This document shows positions 1-14,177 of a stretch of 64,000 nt of DNA, piece after piece. Location: contig MU839117.1 in assembly GCA_030685235.1 (NCBI GenBank), positions 310,001 through 374,000 of the forward strand. The letters are read 5' to 3'. A program made the position numbers and the translations under genes. The DNA comes from Copromyces sp. CBS 386.78. Lineage: Eukaryota > Ascomycota > Sordariomycetes > Sordariales > Sordariaceae. The notes beneath the pieces were generated by a model. The model did no database searches, was not told the origin of the DNA, and saw only the letters and a program-made list of their open reading frames with translations. How positions within the stretch are numbered: the first letter of the stretch is position 1; every line of letters begins with the position of its first letter.

Positions 1-51
1 AGTGGGTTACAGTGCAAATAGAGTTTCATGTCCGTGCAAATAGAGTTTCTC
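1..51. mobile_element. Right end of a hAT-like MITE (cut by window edge)
   Basis: The first 51 bases end in GTTTCTC and hold two copies of the motif GTGCAAATAGAGTTT, the same terminal layout seen inverted at the ends of the elements at 16935-17352 and 19121-19556. Those two show 8-bp target duplications, so the next bases (52-59, tattatat) are the expected duplication here, but its partner lies outside the window. The sequence keeps CpA and TpG, unlike the mutated DNA that follows. Non-coding as far as seen. Confidence 0.6.
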
Positions 52-249
52 TATTATATAGGTCGATAATAATTTTATTATATTATTTAGCAATTTTATT
101 ATTAATTACCTAATATTCCGCGAATACTTTATAGAATACCTTTCTAATATTAAGGGTTTATTGTTTATAAACGGGGTCTATTAAATAGGAAACGACCTTT
201 TAGAGAAAAATAGAAGTTTTATAGCTATTTAGGATAATATTATTGATAG

Positions 250-1850
250 ATTTATTATTATAGTTATTTATTAGGTAGAGAGTAAAATCTAAGGGGTCGA
301 AGTAATTATCTTCGAACTATACGGAATTTAGGAATGCCCGTTGGCGGGCTATTAAACGATTATTATTAGTATTAGTAGGGCAGTTATTAGGTTTACAATT
401 TAAAATATTAGGGCGAAAGTTCTACGGCCCTAGGGTATATTTAATTAAAAAGTTGAATTATAATAAGAATTAGAATTATTTTATATAACGCTAAGTAAAT
501 TATTTATTAATTATAAAAATTCAGTGGTTTTTGTAATCGGTTAAAATATTGAAGGGTTATTAGGCATTTTCGAATTCTAGCCTCTATTCTTCGAAGGCTT
601 TAATAATTGCGAATAATTCTTTATTATATATATTATAATTATATTTTTAAACTATATATTTAGACGAAAAATAGGTAATTAGGTAGAGAACATTATTATT
701 ACTATATTAAGAGAGAGTACCGCTTACGGCCTAATTAGAAGCGTTTATTTTAATTACCATTTTTTTAGACTAATCGTAAATCTTTAATACGGGTCCGCTA
801 GTAAAAATTCGTTTTAAAGCTTTAAAAGCGGAATTATATATAGTAGACTACGATTATATAGCATCCTTCTTCGTAAATTCGTATAATAGTCCTACTATTA
901 TTAAGAAGAATTTAATAAAACGGCGGTAGAAGTTTGCAAAATTTAAGAAAGATTATAGGGATTTCTTAAATTAGGGGACTATTTAATCGGTAATAGCTTT
1001 AATTTTTTCCGGATTTATTTCGATATTTCCCGGTATAATAATAAGGTTTAAATATTTTATTTATATTATATAAAATTCGTACTTATTAATATTAACGTTA
1101 AAGCTTATTTTAACTAGCTAGTCGAAGACGTTATTAACGTACTATTCGTAATTTTTAATATTATTAGAATAAATTAGAACGTTATCGAAATAAGCGGTCG
1201 CATAGACGTTAAAAACGTTATAAAGGATATTATTAATATAATTCTAGAATATTCTAAGGGCGCCTTGTAAATTAAATAGTATTACTAATAATTTAAATAA
1301 ACTAAATTATATTATAAAGGCCGTAAATTATTTATATCCCTCTTTAATAGAAATATAGTTAAAAATAGCGATAACATCGAATTTAGTAAAAATTTTAGTA
1401 TAATAAATTACGTTGAAAGTTTTTTTAATTAATAATAGTAAATACTATAATTTGAGGGTAACGTTATTAATACTGCGGTAGTTTACGTAAATGCGGACTC
1501 CTCCTCCTAATTTCTTTATTAAAAGGATTAGGGCGGATATTTTTAATTATAATAGCCGGATAAATTTCTTTTAAAGTATATTATCGATTTATTTTTTAAT
1601 AATATTAAATTCTTTGGAATTAAAAGGGCGTTTACGAGTAGCTAGGGGTTTAATTCCCGGGCGGAGTTCAATTTTGAAGTTTTAAGAATAGTAAGGGGGA
1701 AGGGTTTTAACTCCCTCTTAACAGAAAATACTTATATAATATTAGTATTATCGAAGTAACTTAGCCTAGATTTATATATTAATTTTAGGGGGTTTATTAA
1801 CTTTCTCGTAAAATTTCGTAATATCTTTTAAGGTAACCTTACGTAAGGCA
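250..1850 (-). pseudogene. G1 pol relic: reverse transcriptase and RNase H
   Basis: On the minus strand the block near 1500 reads KLGGGVRIYVNYRSINNVT, matching the Gypsy RT motif around KPGGGLRFCVDYRALN. Further down come TKFDVIAIFNYI and, at about 1169-1195, AYFDNVLIYS, the catalytic Y-x-D-D motif with its second Asp turned to Asn (GAC to AAC, a RIP-type change). Near 735-750 the reading INASN then stop then AVSGTLS fits the RNase H segment ETDASxWAVGGxLSQ. Stops interrupt all frames, so no product is possible. The domain order RT then RNase H, with gag upstream and room for integrase downstream, is that of Ty3/Gypsy rather than Copia. Confidence 0.85.
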
Positions 1851-4323
1851 ATACCGTTGGCGGCGAAGTATTAATTAATAACTTCTTCGTACTAAGGAAA
1901 GTCGTTATTTATACCAGTAATTTTAATAGAATTAGAAACTTTAACGGCTTTTAAAGTAGCTATATTATTTTTACTTACTAAATTATTAATTTAGTAGTAG
2001 AAATTATTGTCGAAGAATTTTTTATATTTTTATCCTTTACTTATAAGGATTTCTTTAATTATTTCTAATATAAATTTATCGTTAAGGGCGGACGGGTTTA
2101 AAATATTATATTCTTTTATTAATTTATCTTCCTCTAATATACGTTTAATATTTTCAGTTATATTAATTTTTATAATACAAATAACCTAAAGGTTATACTT
2201 TTTACCAGCTAGTTAAAAGCGGTGGCGGATAGTTCCTTAATATTATTAAGGTTAATAAGCTTTACAGGGATATAGAGGCGACGGACTTAAATTCGGTAAT
2301 TTGTGGTAATAATATAAAATCTTCCAACTACTCAGTAAAATATTAAGATTAACTATAGTAGAGGAAGGGGGATTACGCTATAGGGAATAATATTAAATAT
2401 AACGGCCTATTTAAGGCCTATTAGAATCTTATTAATTACGGAGGTCTTTAAATAATAAACGATCTAGTTGTAAAAATAATTAAACTATTAACGAATTATT
2501 CGTCTTATAATTACAGTAATAGAAATATAGTATAAAATATCCGTTTATAATTTAGTATTAGGTTTACCCTCGTCCAGGACTTTTTTATAAGTAGCTTTCT
2601 TAAATTTTGGGTTTACTGTATCGAATTGGGTTACAGGGGCTTCTTATTTATTATAAGGGATCCCCTCAGGAAATAACTACGTTCTTCGTATATTGCGGTA
2701 AATTAGAGCGAGTTGCGAAGTTACAAGATATTTGGTAAATAGTAAATTAACTACAAATAGCTTAAAATAACTAAGTTATTTTTAGCGAAGTTATAAATAA
2801 ATAAATTAATAACTTTAGAATAGAGGCTAATATATATTATAAATTTTATAAAATAGGTAATATTACCTTTAGCGGGGCTTCTATTAACGAAATATAAAAT
2901 TTTAAGTATTGTAAATTTATAGAAAGGGAATTAATAATAGTAAGCGAAATATTTATTATTAAAATTTAGAGCGGTATAATAATAATAATAGTCTTATTCC
3001 CTATGCAACTTATCTATAGCGCCTTATTAGTATAGGGTACTTCTCTTAGTTCTCTAAAGGAAACTATGCGGCGATAAGCGCCGTCGAATAAAAACCGCCA
3101 ACTCCTTTCGGTCGTAAATAAATCGCACCTACTCCATTTCGATTCTATTTATAATAGTACTTACTTACCGCCTTAATAAATAAATTACTGCCCTTCTACT
3201 ACTTTTAATTTAATACTAGAATAATTAAAATACCGTTCTTGTACGCTACTCCTTCCTCCTAAACCGCCTATAGTAACCGTCCCTTCCCTATCGTTTACCC
3301 CTACTCCCGCCTCGTCGTTATTTTCCAAATTCCTATAATTTTATTAAAATTTATATAAATGTAAAAGCCCCTTCTTTCCTTCTATATAAATTCTTCCCCG
3401 CCGTTATTTTTTAAATTTCCCCTTCTTCTTTATTTAATTAATTTTTAAAATAACGTCTTCTTTTATTAGCTATATTTTTAACCGTCTTCCTAACTATATA
3501 TTTAACTTTTTAAACTTTACGATTCATATTAACTATAATATTACTAAGCGTAATATTAATTTCGTCCGTATAATAGATTCCCCTTCCCTTAAATTCCTTT
3601 ATTCCTTTACGCTCCCTTTTTCCCTAACGCCCGAATTCTAATCCCTCGTCTAGGTATTAATTTCTAACCCCGCCTTCAACTTTCCCTCCAGCTAATAAAT
3701 CCTCCGTATCCTTACGCTCGCTTCCCTTCCTCCCTATTAACTATATTAATTAATATTATTTATCGCATTCCTTACTTCTACTATAATATAAAATTTCCTA
3801 ATTACGTTTATAATACCCCGTTTTTCAATATAATTACATTCTATACGTTCCTCGCAGAATATATTTACTATATTAATACTAAAAGTAAATTTTCTGCCGT
3901 AATCTTCTTTTTATTTTATTTTTTGATATTCTTCAAAATATTAGTAAATAGAATACTATTTATCCTATTACTAATACAAAATATATATTAAATATTCTAT
4001 TAAATTATTATAATAAATGTAATACTATTTAAATTATAATTATTATTTTATCCTACTCCTAAAACAATTTTAGTCCCCTAATTCGTCGTTTTCGTAATAT
4101 TTATATCGATTTCTTTAGAAATATATATAAGCGTTTAACCGAAGATAATCTCTTATACAACCCTAATATTCTTTTTCGCTATCGGAATATAAAGGTCGAA
4201 GATTATTAGTATAAAGGATATCGCAAAATATTCTTAGCCAATCGTCCCTCCGCTCTTATTTTCGGCTTTAGTAGAGGAAGTATTAATATTAATTCTCCGA
4301 TAATAATTAATAGCTTTATTAAT

Positions 4324-4335
4324 CCCCCCCCCCCC
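4324..4335. repeat. Poly-C tract inside LINE L1
   Basis: Twelve C in a row. The same place in L5 (48839-48851) has thirteen, while L2 has a shorter interrupted version. It is an internal G-run of the LINE coding strand and is spared because RIP rarely touches CpC. Confidence 0.7.
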
Positions 4336-5322
4336 GCTAACGAAGACTAGGTTTAATAGTATTATAAAATTATTAAAAACTAAGAATTAATATTTAATAT
4401 ACTCCGCGAATTCTTCGCCTACGAATAAATATTAATGAATTATTTTAGTACTGCCTTCGTAGTTGGGTAATTACTATAATTAATATAATTTAATTCCTCT
4501 TCTTCCTATTTTTCCCGTACTCTCTTATTCTAATATTATAATTAAATATACTTATAAATACTACGTAAATTTATTATATTACTCTCCCTCTAATTTAATT
4601 ATTAAATAATATTTATTTAATTTACTAAATTATAATACTTATAAAAGGATTCTCTTAATTCGGGTTCCGTTATCTAAATAAACTTAGAATTCTTCTTTCG
4701 TTTATACCTAATTGGTTACTATTATTTAATAATTAATTATCTATAAACAATTTAGAATAATATATATAAAGGTTTTTTTATTTATTCTATAAAAATAGAT
4801 TAGTATTATAATATTCGGAACTTTCTTCTAGAAAAGGAAGGACTAGAGGCCGATAATTTCTATCTTTATTTAAGTAAGAAGGGAATTTTTCGCTTTAAAT
4901 AATAAATATTATTCGTTATCGTCTTCTAGTTATTGAACTTCCTTCTTTTTTTATTTCGTACTAATTATATACCGTTTTATAGTATTACTATTAAACTTCG
5001 AGTTAAAGTCGGCAATAGTAAATTTATACCGTTGGCCTAATTTAATTATTATTATTGCTAATTAATAATTATAGTATAATACTTATTCTCTTATCGTTAT
5101 TTCTTCTAACTACCCCTTATAGTCCGTAGTAGTTAATTTTAATATTTATAACGGGGGTAATAGTAACCCTATTACTAAAAGCGGACTTATTACGATCGCT
5201 AGAAATTTTTCTATTAGTGCCTATTCTTTAACTTATTTAATTTTAGCGGTACTGCTTTCTAATCTATTAGCGGGTAGCCGATTTCTTACTCTCCTTACCT
5301 AAATATAATTAACTATTTAAGC

Positions 5323-5326
<4 letters not shown>

Positions 5327-5354
<28 letters not shown>
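5327..5354. repeat. (AAT)n microsatellite, LINE L2 3' tail
   Basis: About nine AAT units join the target duplication directly to the conserved LINE 3' end. Other copies have shorter versions of the same tail, so this is an expanded retrotransposition tail rather than an independent repeat. Confidence 0.9.
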
Positions 5355-5356
<2 letters not shown>

Positions 5357-8300
5357 GTCTTATTCCCTATGCTACTTATCTATAGGGCTTTATTAGTATA
5401 GGGTACTTCTCCTAGTTCTCTAGAGGAAACTGTACGGCGATAAGCGCCGTCGGATGAAAACCGCCAATTCCTTTCGGTCGCGAATAAATTGCGCCTACTC
5501 TATTTCGATTTTATTTATAGCAATATTTACCTACCGCTTTAATAAATAAGCTACTTCCCTTCTACCGCTTTCGATTTAATATTAGAACAATTGAAATACT
5601 ATTCTTATACGCCGCTCCTTCCTCTTAAACCGCTTATAATAATCGTCCTTTCTCTATTATTTATCCTTACTCCTACTTCGTCGTTATCCCCCAAACTCTT
5701 ATAACTCTATTAAAGTTTATATAAACGCAAAGGCCCCTTCCTTCCCTTTATAAAAATTCTTCCCTACTACTATCCTTCGAACTTGCCTTTCTTTTTTATT
5801 TAATTAATTTTTAAAATAGCGTCCTCTTCTACTAATTATATTCCTAATTATTTTCCTAACTATATATTTAACCTTTTAAACTTCGTAATTTATATTAATT
5901 ATAATACTATTAAGCGTAATATCGACTTCGTCCGTATAATAAATTCTTTATCCCTTAAATTCCCCTATTCCCTTACGCCCTTCTCTTCCTTAATACCCAA
6001 ATTCTAAACTCTTATTTAAATATTAACTTCTAACCCTACCTTTAATTTTCCTCTTAATTAATAAATCCTTTTTATTTTTATATTTACTTCCCTTCTTCCT
6101 TATTAATTATATTAACTAACGCCGTCTATTATATTCCTTACCTCTATTATAATTTAAAATTTACTAATTACGTTTATAATATTCTATCCTTTAATATAAT
6201 TACGTTCCGTACGTTCTTCGCGGAATATATTTACTATATTAATACTAAGAGTAAATTTCCTCCCGTAGTCTTCTCTTTATTTTCTTTTTTAATATTCTTT
6301 TAAACGCCGGCAAGTAAAATACTATTTATCCTATTACTAATATAAAATATATATTAAATATTCCGTTAGGTTATTATAATAAATATAACGCCGTTTAAAT
6401 TATAATTATTATTTTATCCCGCCCCTAAAATGATTCTAATCCCTTAATTCGTCGTTTTCGTAATACTTATATTAATTTCTTTAAAAACGTATGTAAGCGC
6501 TTAATTGTAGATAATTTCCTATAAGATATTAATATCCTTCTTCGCTACTGGAATATAAAGGTTAAAAATTATTAATATAAAGAATATTATAAAATATTCT
6601 TAACTAATCGTCCTTCCGTTCCCATTTTTAGTTCTAATAGAAGAAATATTAATACTAATTCCCCGATAATAATTAATAACCCTATTAACCCCCCCTCCGC
6701 TAACGAAAATTAAATTTAATAACGCTATAAAATTATTAGGAATTAAGAATTAATATTCAATATATTTTATAAATTCCTCGCCTACGACAAATATTATTTA
6801 ATTACTTTAATACCGCCTTCGTAACTAAATAATTACTATAATTAATATAATTTAATTCTTCTTCTTCTTATTTCTCCTATACTTTCTTATTCTAATATTA
6901 AAATTAAATATACTTATAAATACTAAATAAATTTATTGCGCTATTCTCCATCTAATTTAATTACTAAATAATATTTATTTAATTTATTAAATTATAATAC
7001 TTATAAAAGGATTTTCTTAATTTAAGTTCTGTCGTTTAAATAAATTTAAAATTCTTTTTTCGTTTATAATTAATCGGTCGCCGTTATTTAATAATCGATT
7101 ATTTATAAATAATTTAGGACGATATATATAAATTTTTTTTTACTTATTTTGGAAAAATAAATTAATATTATAATATTTAGAATTTTCTTCTAGAAAAAAA
7201 AAAATTAGAAGCCTATAACCTCCGTCCTTATTTAAATAAAAAGAAAATTCTTTGCCTTAAATAATAAATACTATTCGTTATCGTTTTCTAATTATTAAGC
7301 TTTCTTCGTTTTTTATTTCGTACTAATTATATACCGTTTTATAATATTATTGCTAAACTTCGGGTTAAAGTCGGCGATAATAAATTCGTACCGTTAACCT
7401 AATTTAATTACTGCTACTACTAATTAATAATTATAGTGCAATACTTATTCTTTTATTATTACTTCCTCTAATTACCCTTTATAATTTATAACAATTAGTT
7501 CTAATATTTATAATAGGGGCGGTAACGCCCCTATTACCGAAAGTAAACCTACTACGATCGCTAGAAATTTCTCCGTCGGTACCTATTCCTTAACTTACTT
7601 AATTTTAGTAATACTATTTTTTAATTTATTGGCGGACAATTAATCCCTTATTCTTTTTATTTAAATATAATTAACTACCTAAATTATAATCCTTCGGATA
7701 AACCCTACTTAATTCGTATAAATAAACTTTTCTTCGAAAGCTTTAACCTATTTATTAAAATAAAAGTCGAATAGTACATAAAGAATTTCTATTTTAAAAT
7801 TCCTTATTAGCGTAGCTTTATATATTTTAATAATAATTTTTAAGTATTTAATTTAATATTTAACTAGCCTAATCGCTATCCTTTATAATTTACTATAGAC
7901 TTCGGTCGGTTAATAGAAGGCTAATATTCCGTATACGATTATACTCTGAATATATTTAATATAAATTTCTTTCGCTTATATAAAAAAATAATCCCAAATT
8001 TTTACTACTAATTGTATTAATATATTCGTTTACGTAATTATTTTCTTTTTTACTACTTCCGTATATATTCGGTAATTAAATTTCTAATTTAATTAAACCC
8101 TAAGGAATTTAATCGACTCTATTAATTTAAATATAATTCCCCTAATTTAAAAAATTTCTATTTTTAATTCTTTTGTCCGTATAAAATATATAAATTCCGT
8201 TTTATTTACTTCGAATTCTATCCCTCTCTTAATTACCTAATCCGAATAAATATTTTATATTATTTAAAGCGTTTAACAATTTTCTTTAATAATTTTAATT

Positions 8301-11300
8301 ATTGTAATAATATTAATATCGTTAGCGAAGCTAATAGTAATTATATTTTAAATAATAGTTAATTTATAATATAATAAAATAATAAACAGAATAAAAAGGA
8401 TTAATAAGAGGGGGGAACTTTATAATATACTTACTATAATATTATAAAATTAAGAAATTTCGTCGTCGAAAAAAAAAAACTTTTTTTCCCGGTAATAAAA
8501 TTATTAATTTATTAAAAAATCTATTTTAAAAACTATATTTCCTATAGTATATATAAGAGCTACTTATAATTAATTTTATTAAATACGCCCTTCAAATTGA
8601 AGAGTATAAAAAATCTTATAGCTTTAAACTTCTATATTGTATAGATTATATTAATAACTATTCGGACGGTAAACTTAATTAAATAACCTATTCGGTTGCC
8701 TATTTAATTTTCTAAAAGGAAATTATATTCTTCTATTACTTATATTAACTTCTTTATTATAAAAGCCTCGAAATCTTTTTTAACGTTATTTAATAATAAT
8801 ATAAATTTTTATACCCCGGCTAATTTTTATTAATCGGTACTTTTTCCAAATTTTTTAAAAATAATTACTTTCGCGTTCTTAAATTATTAAGGGAAATATC
8901 CGAACTAGAAATTCGCTATAATAAAAGCCGTTATCGCTTATTTAAATAATTCCCTACATATTTTTAACAACTTATTTAAAAACTAATTAATACCCAATAT
9001 CTTATTTAACGCTATCCTTAAAAAGATTTCCTAAATATCTTCCTTAATAAATAAATTATAAATAAATATTAGGGTATTGTTGTTTAATAATTAAATTTAA
9101 TTTAATAAATAATTTGTCGGGATTTTTACTTTTAGGAAAAAACGGTCGGCAAAAATATTCACCTTACTACTATAGTCTTCGATTTCGTTCGCCTACTTAT
9201 TTTATTTAAAGGGTAATAATTTTAATAAATTTATTAAATAATAATTTTATATTTTAATTTACTTCTTTAATAATTAAAATTTATTCGGGTCTTTTAATGC
9301 GCTTATAATATAATTATACTATTTCGCTTTCTAAATTTCGTAATAAATTCTTTTTATTTTATTACCGCCTCTACAAATTTTTTTTAATTTAAAAGTATTT
9401 AATTCTTAAATTATATTTACTATTTTTACCATACTTCCTTTATTATTATTTTATATTCTAAATTTTATTAATCCGTTTATTTTTTCCGACCTTTTTTTTA
9501 ATATAGGAGAAATTCTTCTACAATATTAATAAATTCGCCGTTGAATTTATTAAATCCTAATTCGAATTCTTCTACCGTTTTAATCCCTTCTAAAACTAAT
9601 ATTCGTTTTCCCGCCGTTTCCCGTACTTTTTCTACATTTATTAAATTCTAATTAAATTTTTCTTCTACTTCTACTTTCCTATTTCCTTTTCCTATTTAGA
9701 CTTAAACTTCTTAAGAGTAATAATTTAAATCTATTTGCCCGTACCGTTATATTCTTTAGTATTCGGCCTTAATACCCTATAAAACCTATATATAATTAAT
9801 TATCCCGTCTTTTTCTCTTCTAATTGCGTTTCCGAACTTCGTTAATTCTTTGCGGGGGGTAATGAAATTGAATTTCTATTATTATACCTACGTAAATAAT
9901 TTTATAACGCCCAAATTAATTTTATTTTTTAAATCTTAATTAGGGTAATAAAAGTTATAATTCCCTATAATTATATATTAATCGGCTAAAAGTCTCTCCT
10001 CGAAAAATTCGAAGAAGGAAAATCCTTACTAATATTCCGGCGTACTTTAAAAAAAAATAAAGGAATAAATAAAGTAAATAATTATTAATTCTCGTAAATT
10101 CTTTAATATTACTATAGCCCAATCTTTTTTAATTTAAAAATTTAAATCCTTTAAATTCTACTTCTTATTTATATAAATTACTATTTTACCTTTCTTTAAA
10201 TAATCGATATTATAATATTTACTACCTTTCAACTAGTAAATATCCTTATTTAAATTCTTACCCAACTCTTAAAACGCTATAATATTATAAATCTCTTCCT
10301 ATTCGAATAATATTTTCCCTCTCTTATATAATTTCCTTATATTTTAATAAAGTATTTTTAATTAAATCATTAATTACCCTATAAAAGGCTTCCTTTTAAT
10401 TTAATAATAGGCTAAAGGGGTATTATTTCTTTAAAAATAATAACAGTAATTAAAGGCGTAATAATAATAAAATTAATACGGGTATAATCGCTTATACTTT
10501 AAGAACGAGTATAAACGTTTATCGAGCCTATACTTACAGATTTCAGCCGAAAACCGCCTCTAATCTTTTTAAAGCAACTTCTTTTTCTTCTTCCTATAAA
10601 TAATTTCTCTAAAATCGTAATTGAACGGGAATTAGAAGGGGCGTTAAAAATTATAATATTCTCCTCCGTCTCTATTTTCAGCTTTAATACCGGTTTAGCT
10701 AATCTTTTATAAACAATAAAATTGTAAAACCTTTTAATATAATTAATTAACGCCTTCGTACAAATTATTCTTATAAATAGGTATCGCTTCTTATTAAAAG
10801 TAAAATACCCCGATTTTCTATATAATTTACAAAAAATTAAAGAATTATCTTTATTCGAAGGGTAATTCTCTTCTCCTATATACGGCCCTTCGTACTTAAC
10901 CTTATTATAACGGCTATAAACGTCTTCCTAATAATAAAATCTCGCCGTATATCCGAAATATTAATATTTAAAATATTATTAAATAGAAGCCGTAATTTAG
11001 AATAGCTCGTACACGTATACGCTACTATCATAAAAGAAAAAATTCTTTTAAAGGAAAGTCGTAGCCTTCGTAATTATAATTTCTACTAAAAATATTCTTC
11101 TTTCTTCCCTTTCGCGTCTCCTCTAAAATTTAGCCTAAATAATCTCCGCCTCTTTATTCCTCTCCTTTATTTCTTATATAATTAATTTAAATTATTTTAT
11201 ATCGATATTAACTTATAAGATTCCTTTAATTAAAACGGCTATAATATTTAAAGATATAATAGTTTCTGTTTTAAAAACCTTTTTAGCCTAAATTTAATAC

Positions 11301-11932
11301 TTCTAATATTAATCTTTAATTAATTCGTTAAAAATAATTACGTAATTTCCATTCGTTACTATTTTAATAATTACACGGATTACCCTATATAAACTTTCCT
11401 TTAAAACGTTTTTAATAATTTATTTTATATTATTATTCGAATATATAGTAAATATAATAGTAATTTAAACCCCCTTAATAATAAATTAATATTTGTAATT
11501 AAAAGGCATAAATTTCTTAATAATAATAGTAAATAAATAATGAAAAATAGTATTAACCCTATTTAAAAATTTCCGAATAATATTAACCTATTTCTTCAGC
11601 GCTTCTTAAACGTCCTTTTTTATTTCCTTCGAAATAATTTTTTTTAAATCGTCGAAGTCCTTCCTAATAATAAATTAGGCCTTAGCAACTTTATTTACTT
11701 TAAATATCTTAAACCTATTTTTTTTTATAAAAATTTTCGCGAATTCGAAAAAGAACTTTTAAACCCAATAATAGTCGTCGGTCGTTATAGCGGTATAATC
11801 CGTAGTTTTATTCGCTATAATAATAAATTTCTTTATAATTTTATTATCTTCCTCCGTGTTTTTTAAGGTCTTTATAATAAATACGGCGTCGGAGTTATTA
11901 TATCCTAAAATACTTCCGAGGGGGTTGTAAAC

Positions 11933-12155
11933 TGTCATAGGGCTAGCGCCCTGGGGTTATAACCTGGTTGATACCAGGTCATGACCTGCGAGGGTCTGGC
12001 TCGGCTGCCCCGGCCTTGGCACGGTAGTGCACAAAACCCTTTCCGACTGCACCCTTCTAGTGCAATCTCTTTCCTTCCTTTTCTTCCTTATCAAATATAA
12101 CATTTCAACCATCACACGACTACTCGCTGTACCTTACTCTTACAGACCCATTACA
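11933..12155 (+). repeat. 5' LTR of the short LTR element
   Basis: 223 bp, TGTCATAGGG at the start and CCCATTACA at the end. It contains a palindromic start (gggctagcgccc) and a GC-rich core around 11985-12025. It keeps most CpA and TpG sites, and the visible differences from the 3' LTR are C/T or G/A transitions. Confidence 0.9.
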
Positions 12156-12499
12156 TTATATTTAACCCTCTTTTCAATACCACTATTGCCCTCGTTTCGC
12201 TGGCACGCCTAGAAAATCTCCCTTTTCACTACTCTCATCCCCAGCAACGAAAATCCCTCATCCACATTCGGCCGACCATTCTTTATAACTATTACTACCC
12301 CCTCCCATCTCTCGCTACCCAGACCTCCGTCCCTCTCAAAAATAATACCAACGATCCCGTAATCCCAAAACCCCTAAAAACAATTCGAATAATTTAATAC
12401 CGTATTTTCAAACGTACTAAATAAATTCGCTACCCTTAGAGCTTCACCTATCACCCCTCCCAAACCGGTACTTCCCCACCTCAAAAAATTTTCTAAGGA

Positions 12500-13250
12500 G
12501 AAGACAGATTTCGAAACCTAGGTTTTAAACGCGCAGGCTAAACTCCACGTAAATAGCCTCGCCATCGGCGACTCAAAAGTATAATTTTACTACTTACTCG
12601 CCTATTTATCGCCTACCGTTAAAAAACCGCTAATCGCCTTTACTAATATTAAAAATCACTCCCCCAACGAATTTATCGATAAGTTCCGCCTTACTTATAA
12701 TAATCCTAACGTTGCTAAGCGTATAAAATAAGAATTCTACCGCCTATATTAAAAATTTAATAAATCTATTACTTCTTTCTTTACCCAGTTTAAAGAAGTA
12801 CTCTTCAAGGCCCGCGCCGACTCCTAGCCGAATCCCGCTAAAATTAGCCAAGTCTCTACTACCTTAAATAATAATTAAAAATACCGCCTTAACAACCGTA
12901 CCGACGTACTAAAGTAATACCTAAATCTATTTACGTATTTACAACGCTTTAACGGCAATACTTTTCTTATTTCAACGCCCTTAAAATATTATTATTAAAT
13001 TAACGATAACGCTAGTAATTTTATAAATACCTTTATTACCGCTACGGCAATTTCGCCGTCTTAGAAGTAAAAGAACCGATAGAAGAAAGAGGGCAAATAT
13101 ACTAACTATAGGAATAGCTCCTACTAATTCAAATAATATAAAAAGACGCAATTGAATAACGTTCAACTCAACCCGGTTAGGGGTTTAAACGGTTACGATA
13201 ACAATAACTAAGAAAAGGAAAATATAAATTAAATAACGTTTTATTAAAGG
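12500..13250 (+). pseudogene. gag-like relic of the short LTR element
   Basis: One frame reads with few stops from about 12660 to 13230. It includes NEFIDKFRLTYDNPNVAKRIK, then after a TAA a segment with FTQFKEVLFKARADS, and later a Lys/Asn/Tyr-rich basic tail. The pattern of a helical core (x-FxxxF, small polar loops) followed by a basic region resembles Gypsy/Copia gag capsid domains. I could not identify a CCHC zinc knuckle in it. TAA codons at CAA positions indicate RIP. No start codon can be assigned. Confidence 0.5.
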
Positions 13251-13954
13251 CAACCCTAATAAAACTATAATAGAAAAAGGTTTATACGTCCGTATAGGAG
13301 GGATTTCTATAATTATTAAAGCATAGTATCTACCGGTTGAATACTAATTACCTACTAGTTAAAAGCGCCGATTAACCTTCTTCCACCTCTCTATACGTAG
13401 TTAATTAAAAATTAGTATCTACTACGAACGCAACTAAGAGGGTAATAAACGTAACATTTCGTAAGTATAACGATTATTAAGCCCACCTCTAGCGAAGGGC
13501 GTATATTAAATAGCGGTTCTATAATTACAATAATAATAAAAACTCCTACTAGCAAGAGAAGCAGAGTAATACAAAGTGTTAAATAATAACTTTAATTTTA
13601 TTAACTATTTCTAGTACTAATTATTAATATATTATAGCAGAAGAGACGTCCCGGATAGGCAAGGTCTAAATATATTCCCTAATTTAGTTTTAATTCTCAT
13701 ATACTAAGAATAGCTCTATAAGGGTAAGTACTTCGCAAAGGTACTACCGACTCGGGTAAGGAGCAAGTAGTCGTACTACGTTTATTTGGGGGCTCAATTA
13801 TAGATATCTTTTTTCTAAGGTTATATTCTTTCTTCCCCGTCAAATAAACGTTAGGTTAAGTACGGTTGGACTAGATTTTCGTTCTTCGTATAATTTTAAT
13901 TACTTTCTAAATTATATGTAGGGCCGCGCTCCCCGAGGGGGAATAGGGGGGTAA

Positions 13955-14177
13955 TATTATAGGGCTAGCGCCCTAAGGTTGTAACCTAGTTAATATTAGG
14001 TTATGACCTGCGAGGGTCTGGCTCGGCTGCCCCGGCCTTGGTACGGTAGTATACAAAACCCTTTCCGACTGCACCCTTCTAGTACAATCTCTTTCCTTCC
14101 TTTTCTTCCTTATCAAATATAGCATTTCAACCATTACACGACTGCTCGCTGTGCCTTACTCTTGCAGACCCGTTACA
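13955..14177 (+). repeat. 3' LTR of the short LTR element
   Basis: 223 bp, aligned end to end with the 5' LTR. The terminal TGTCAT has become TATTAT and several CpA/TpG sites are mutated, so this LTR took more RIP-type hits at its left end than its partner. Confidence 0.9.

Larger units (their letters stand above)
11933..14177 (+). mobile_element. Short LTR retrotransposon with gag-like coding only
   Basis: Two 223-bp LTRs (11933-12155, 13955-14177) bound a 1.8-kb interior, flanked by the 5-bp duplication taaac (11928-11932 and 14178-14182); LINE copies L1, L3 and L5 show the empty site. The 5' LTR begins TGT and ends ACA. A purine tract with runs of G (13936-13954) precedes the 3' LTR and suits a polypurine primer. 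The interior is too short for pol and I saw no RT, protease or integrase motif, so it is probably non-autonomous and mobilised by another element. This is the innermost element in L2, hence younger than L2 and G1. Confidence 0.88.
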
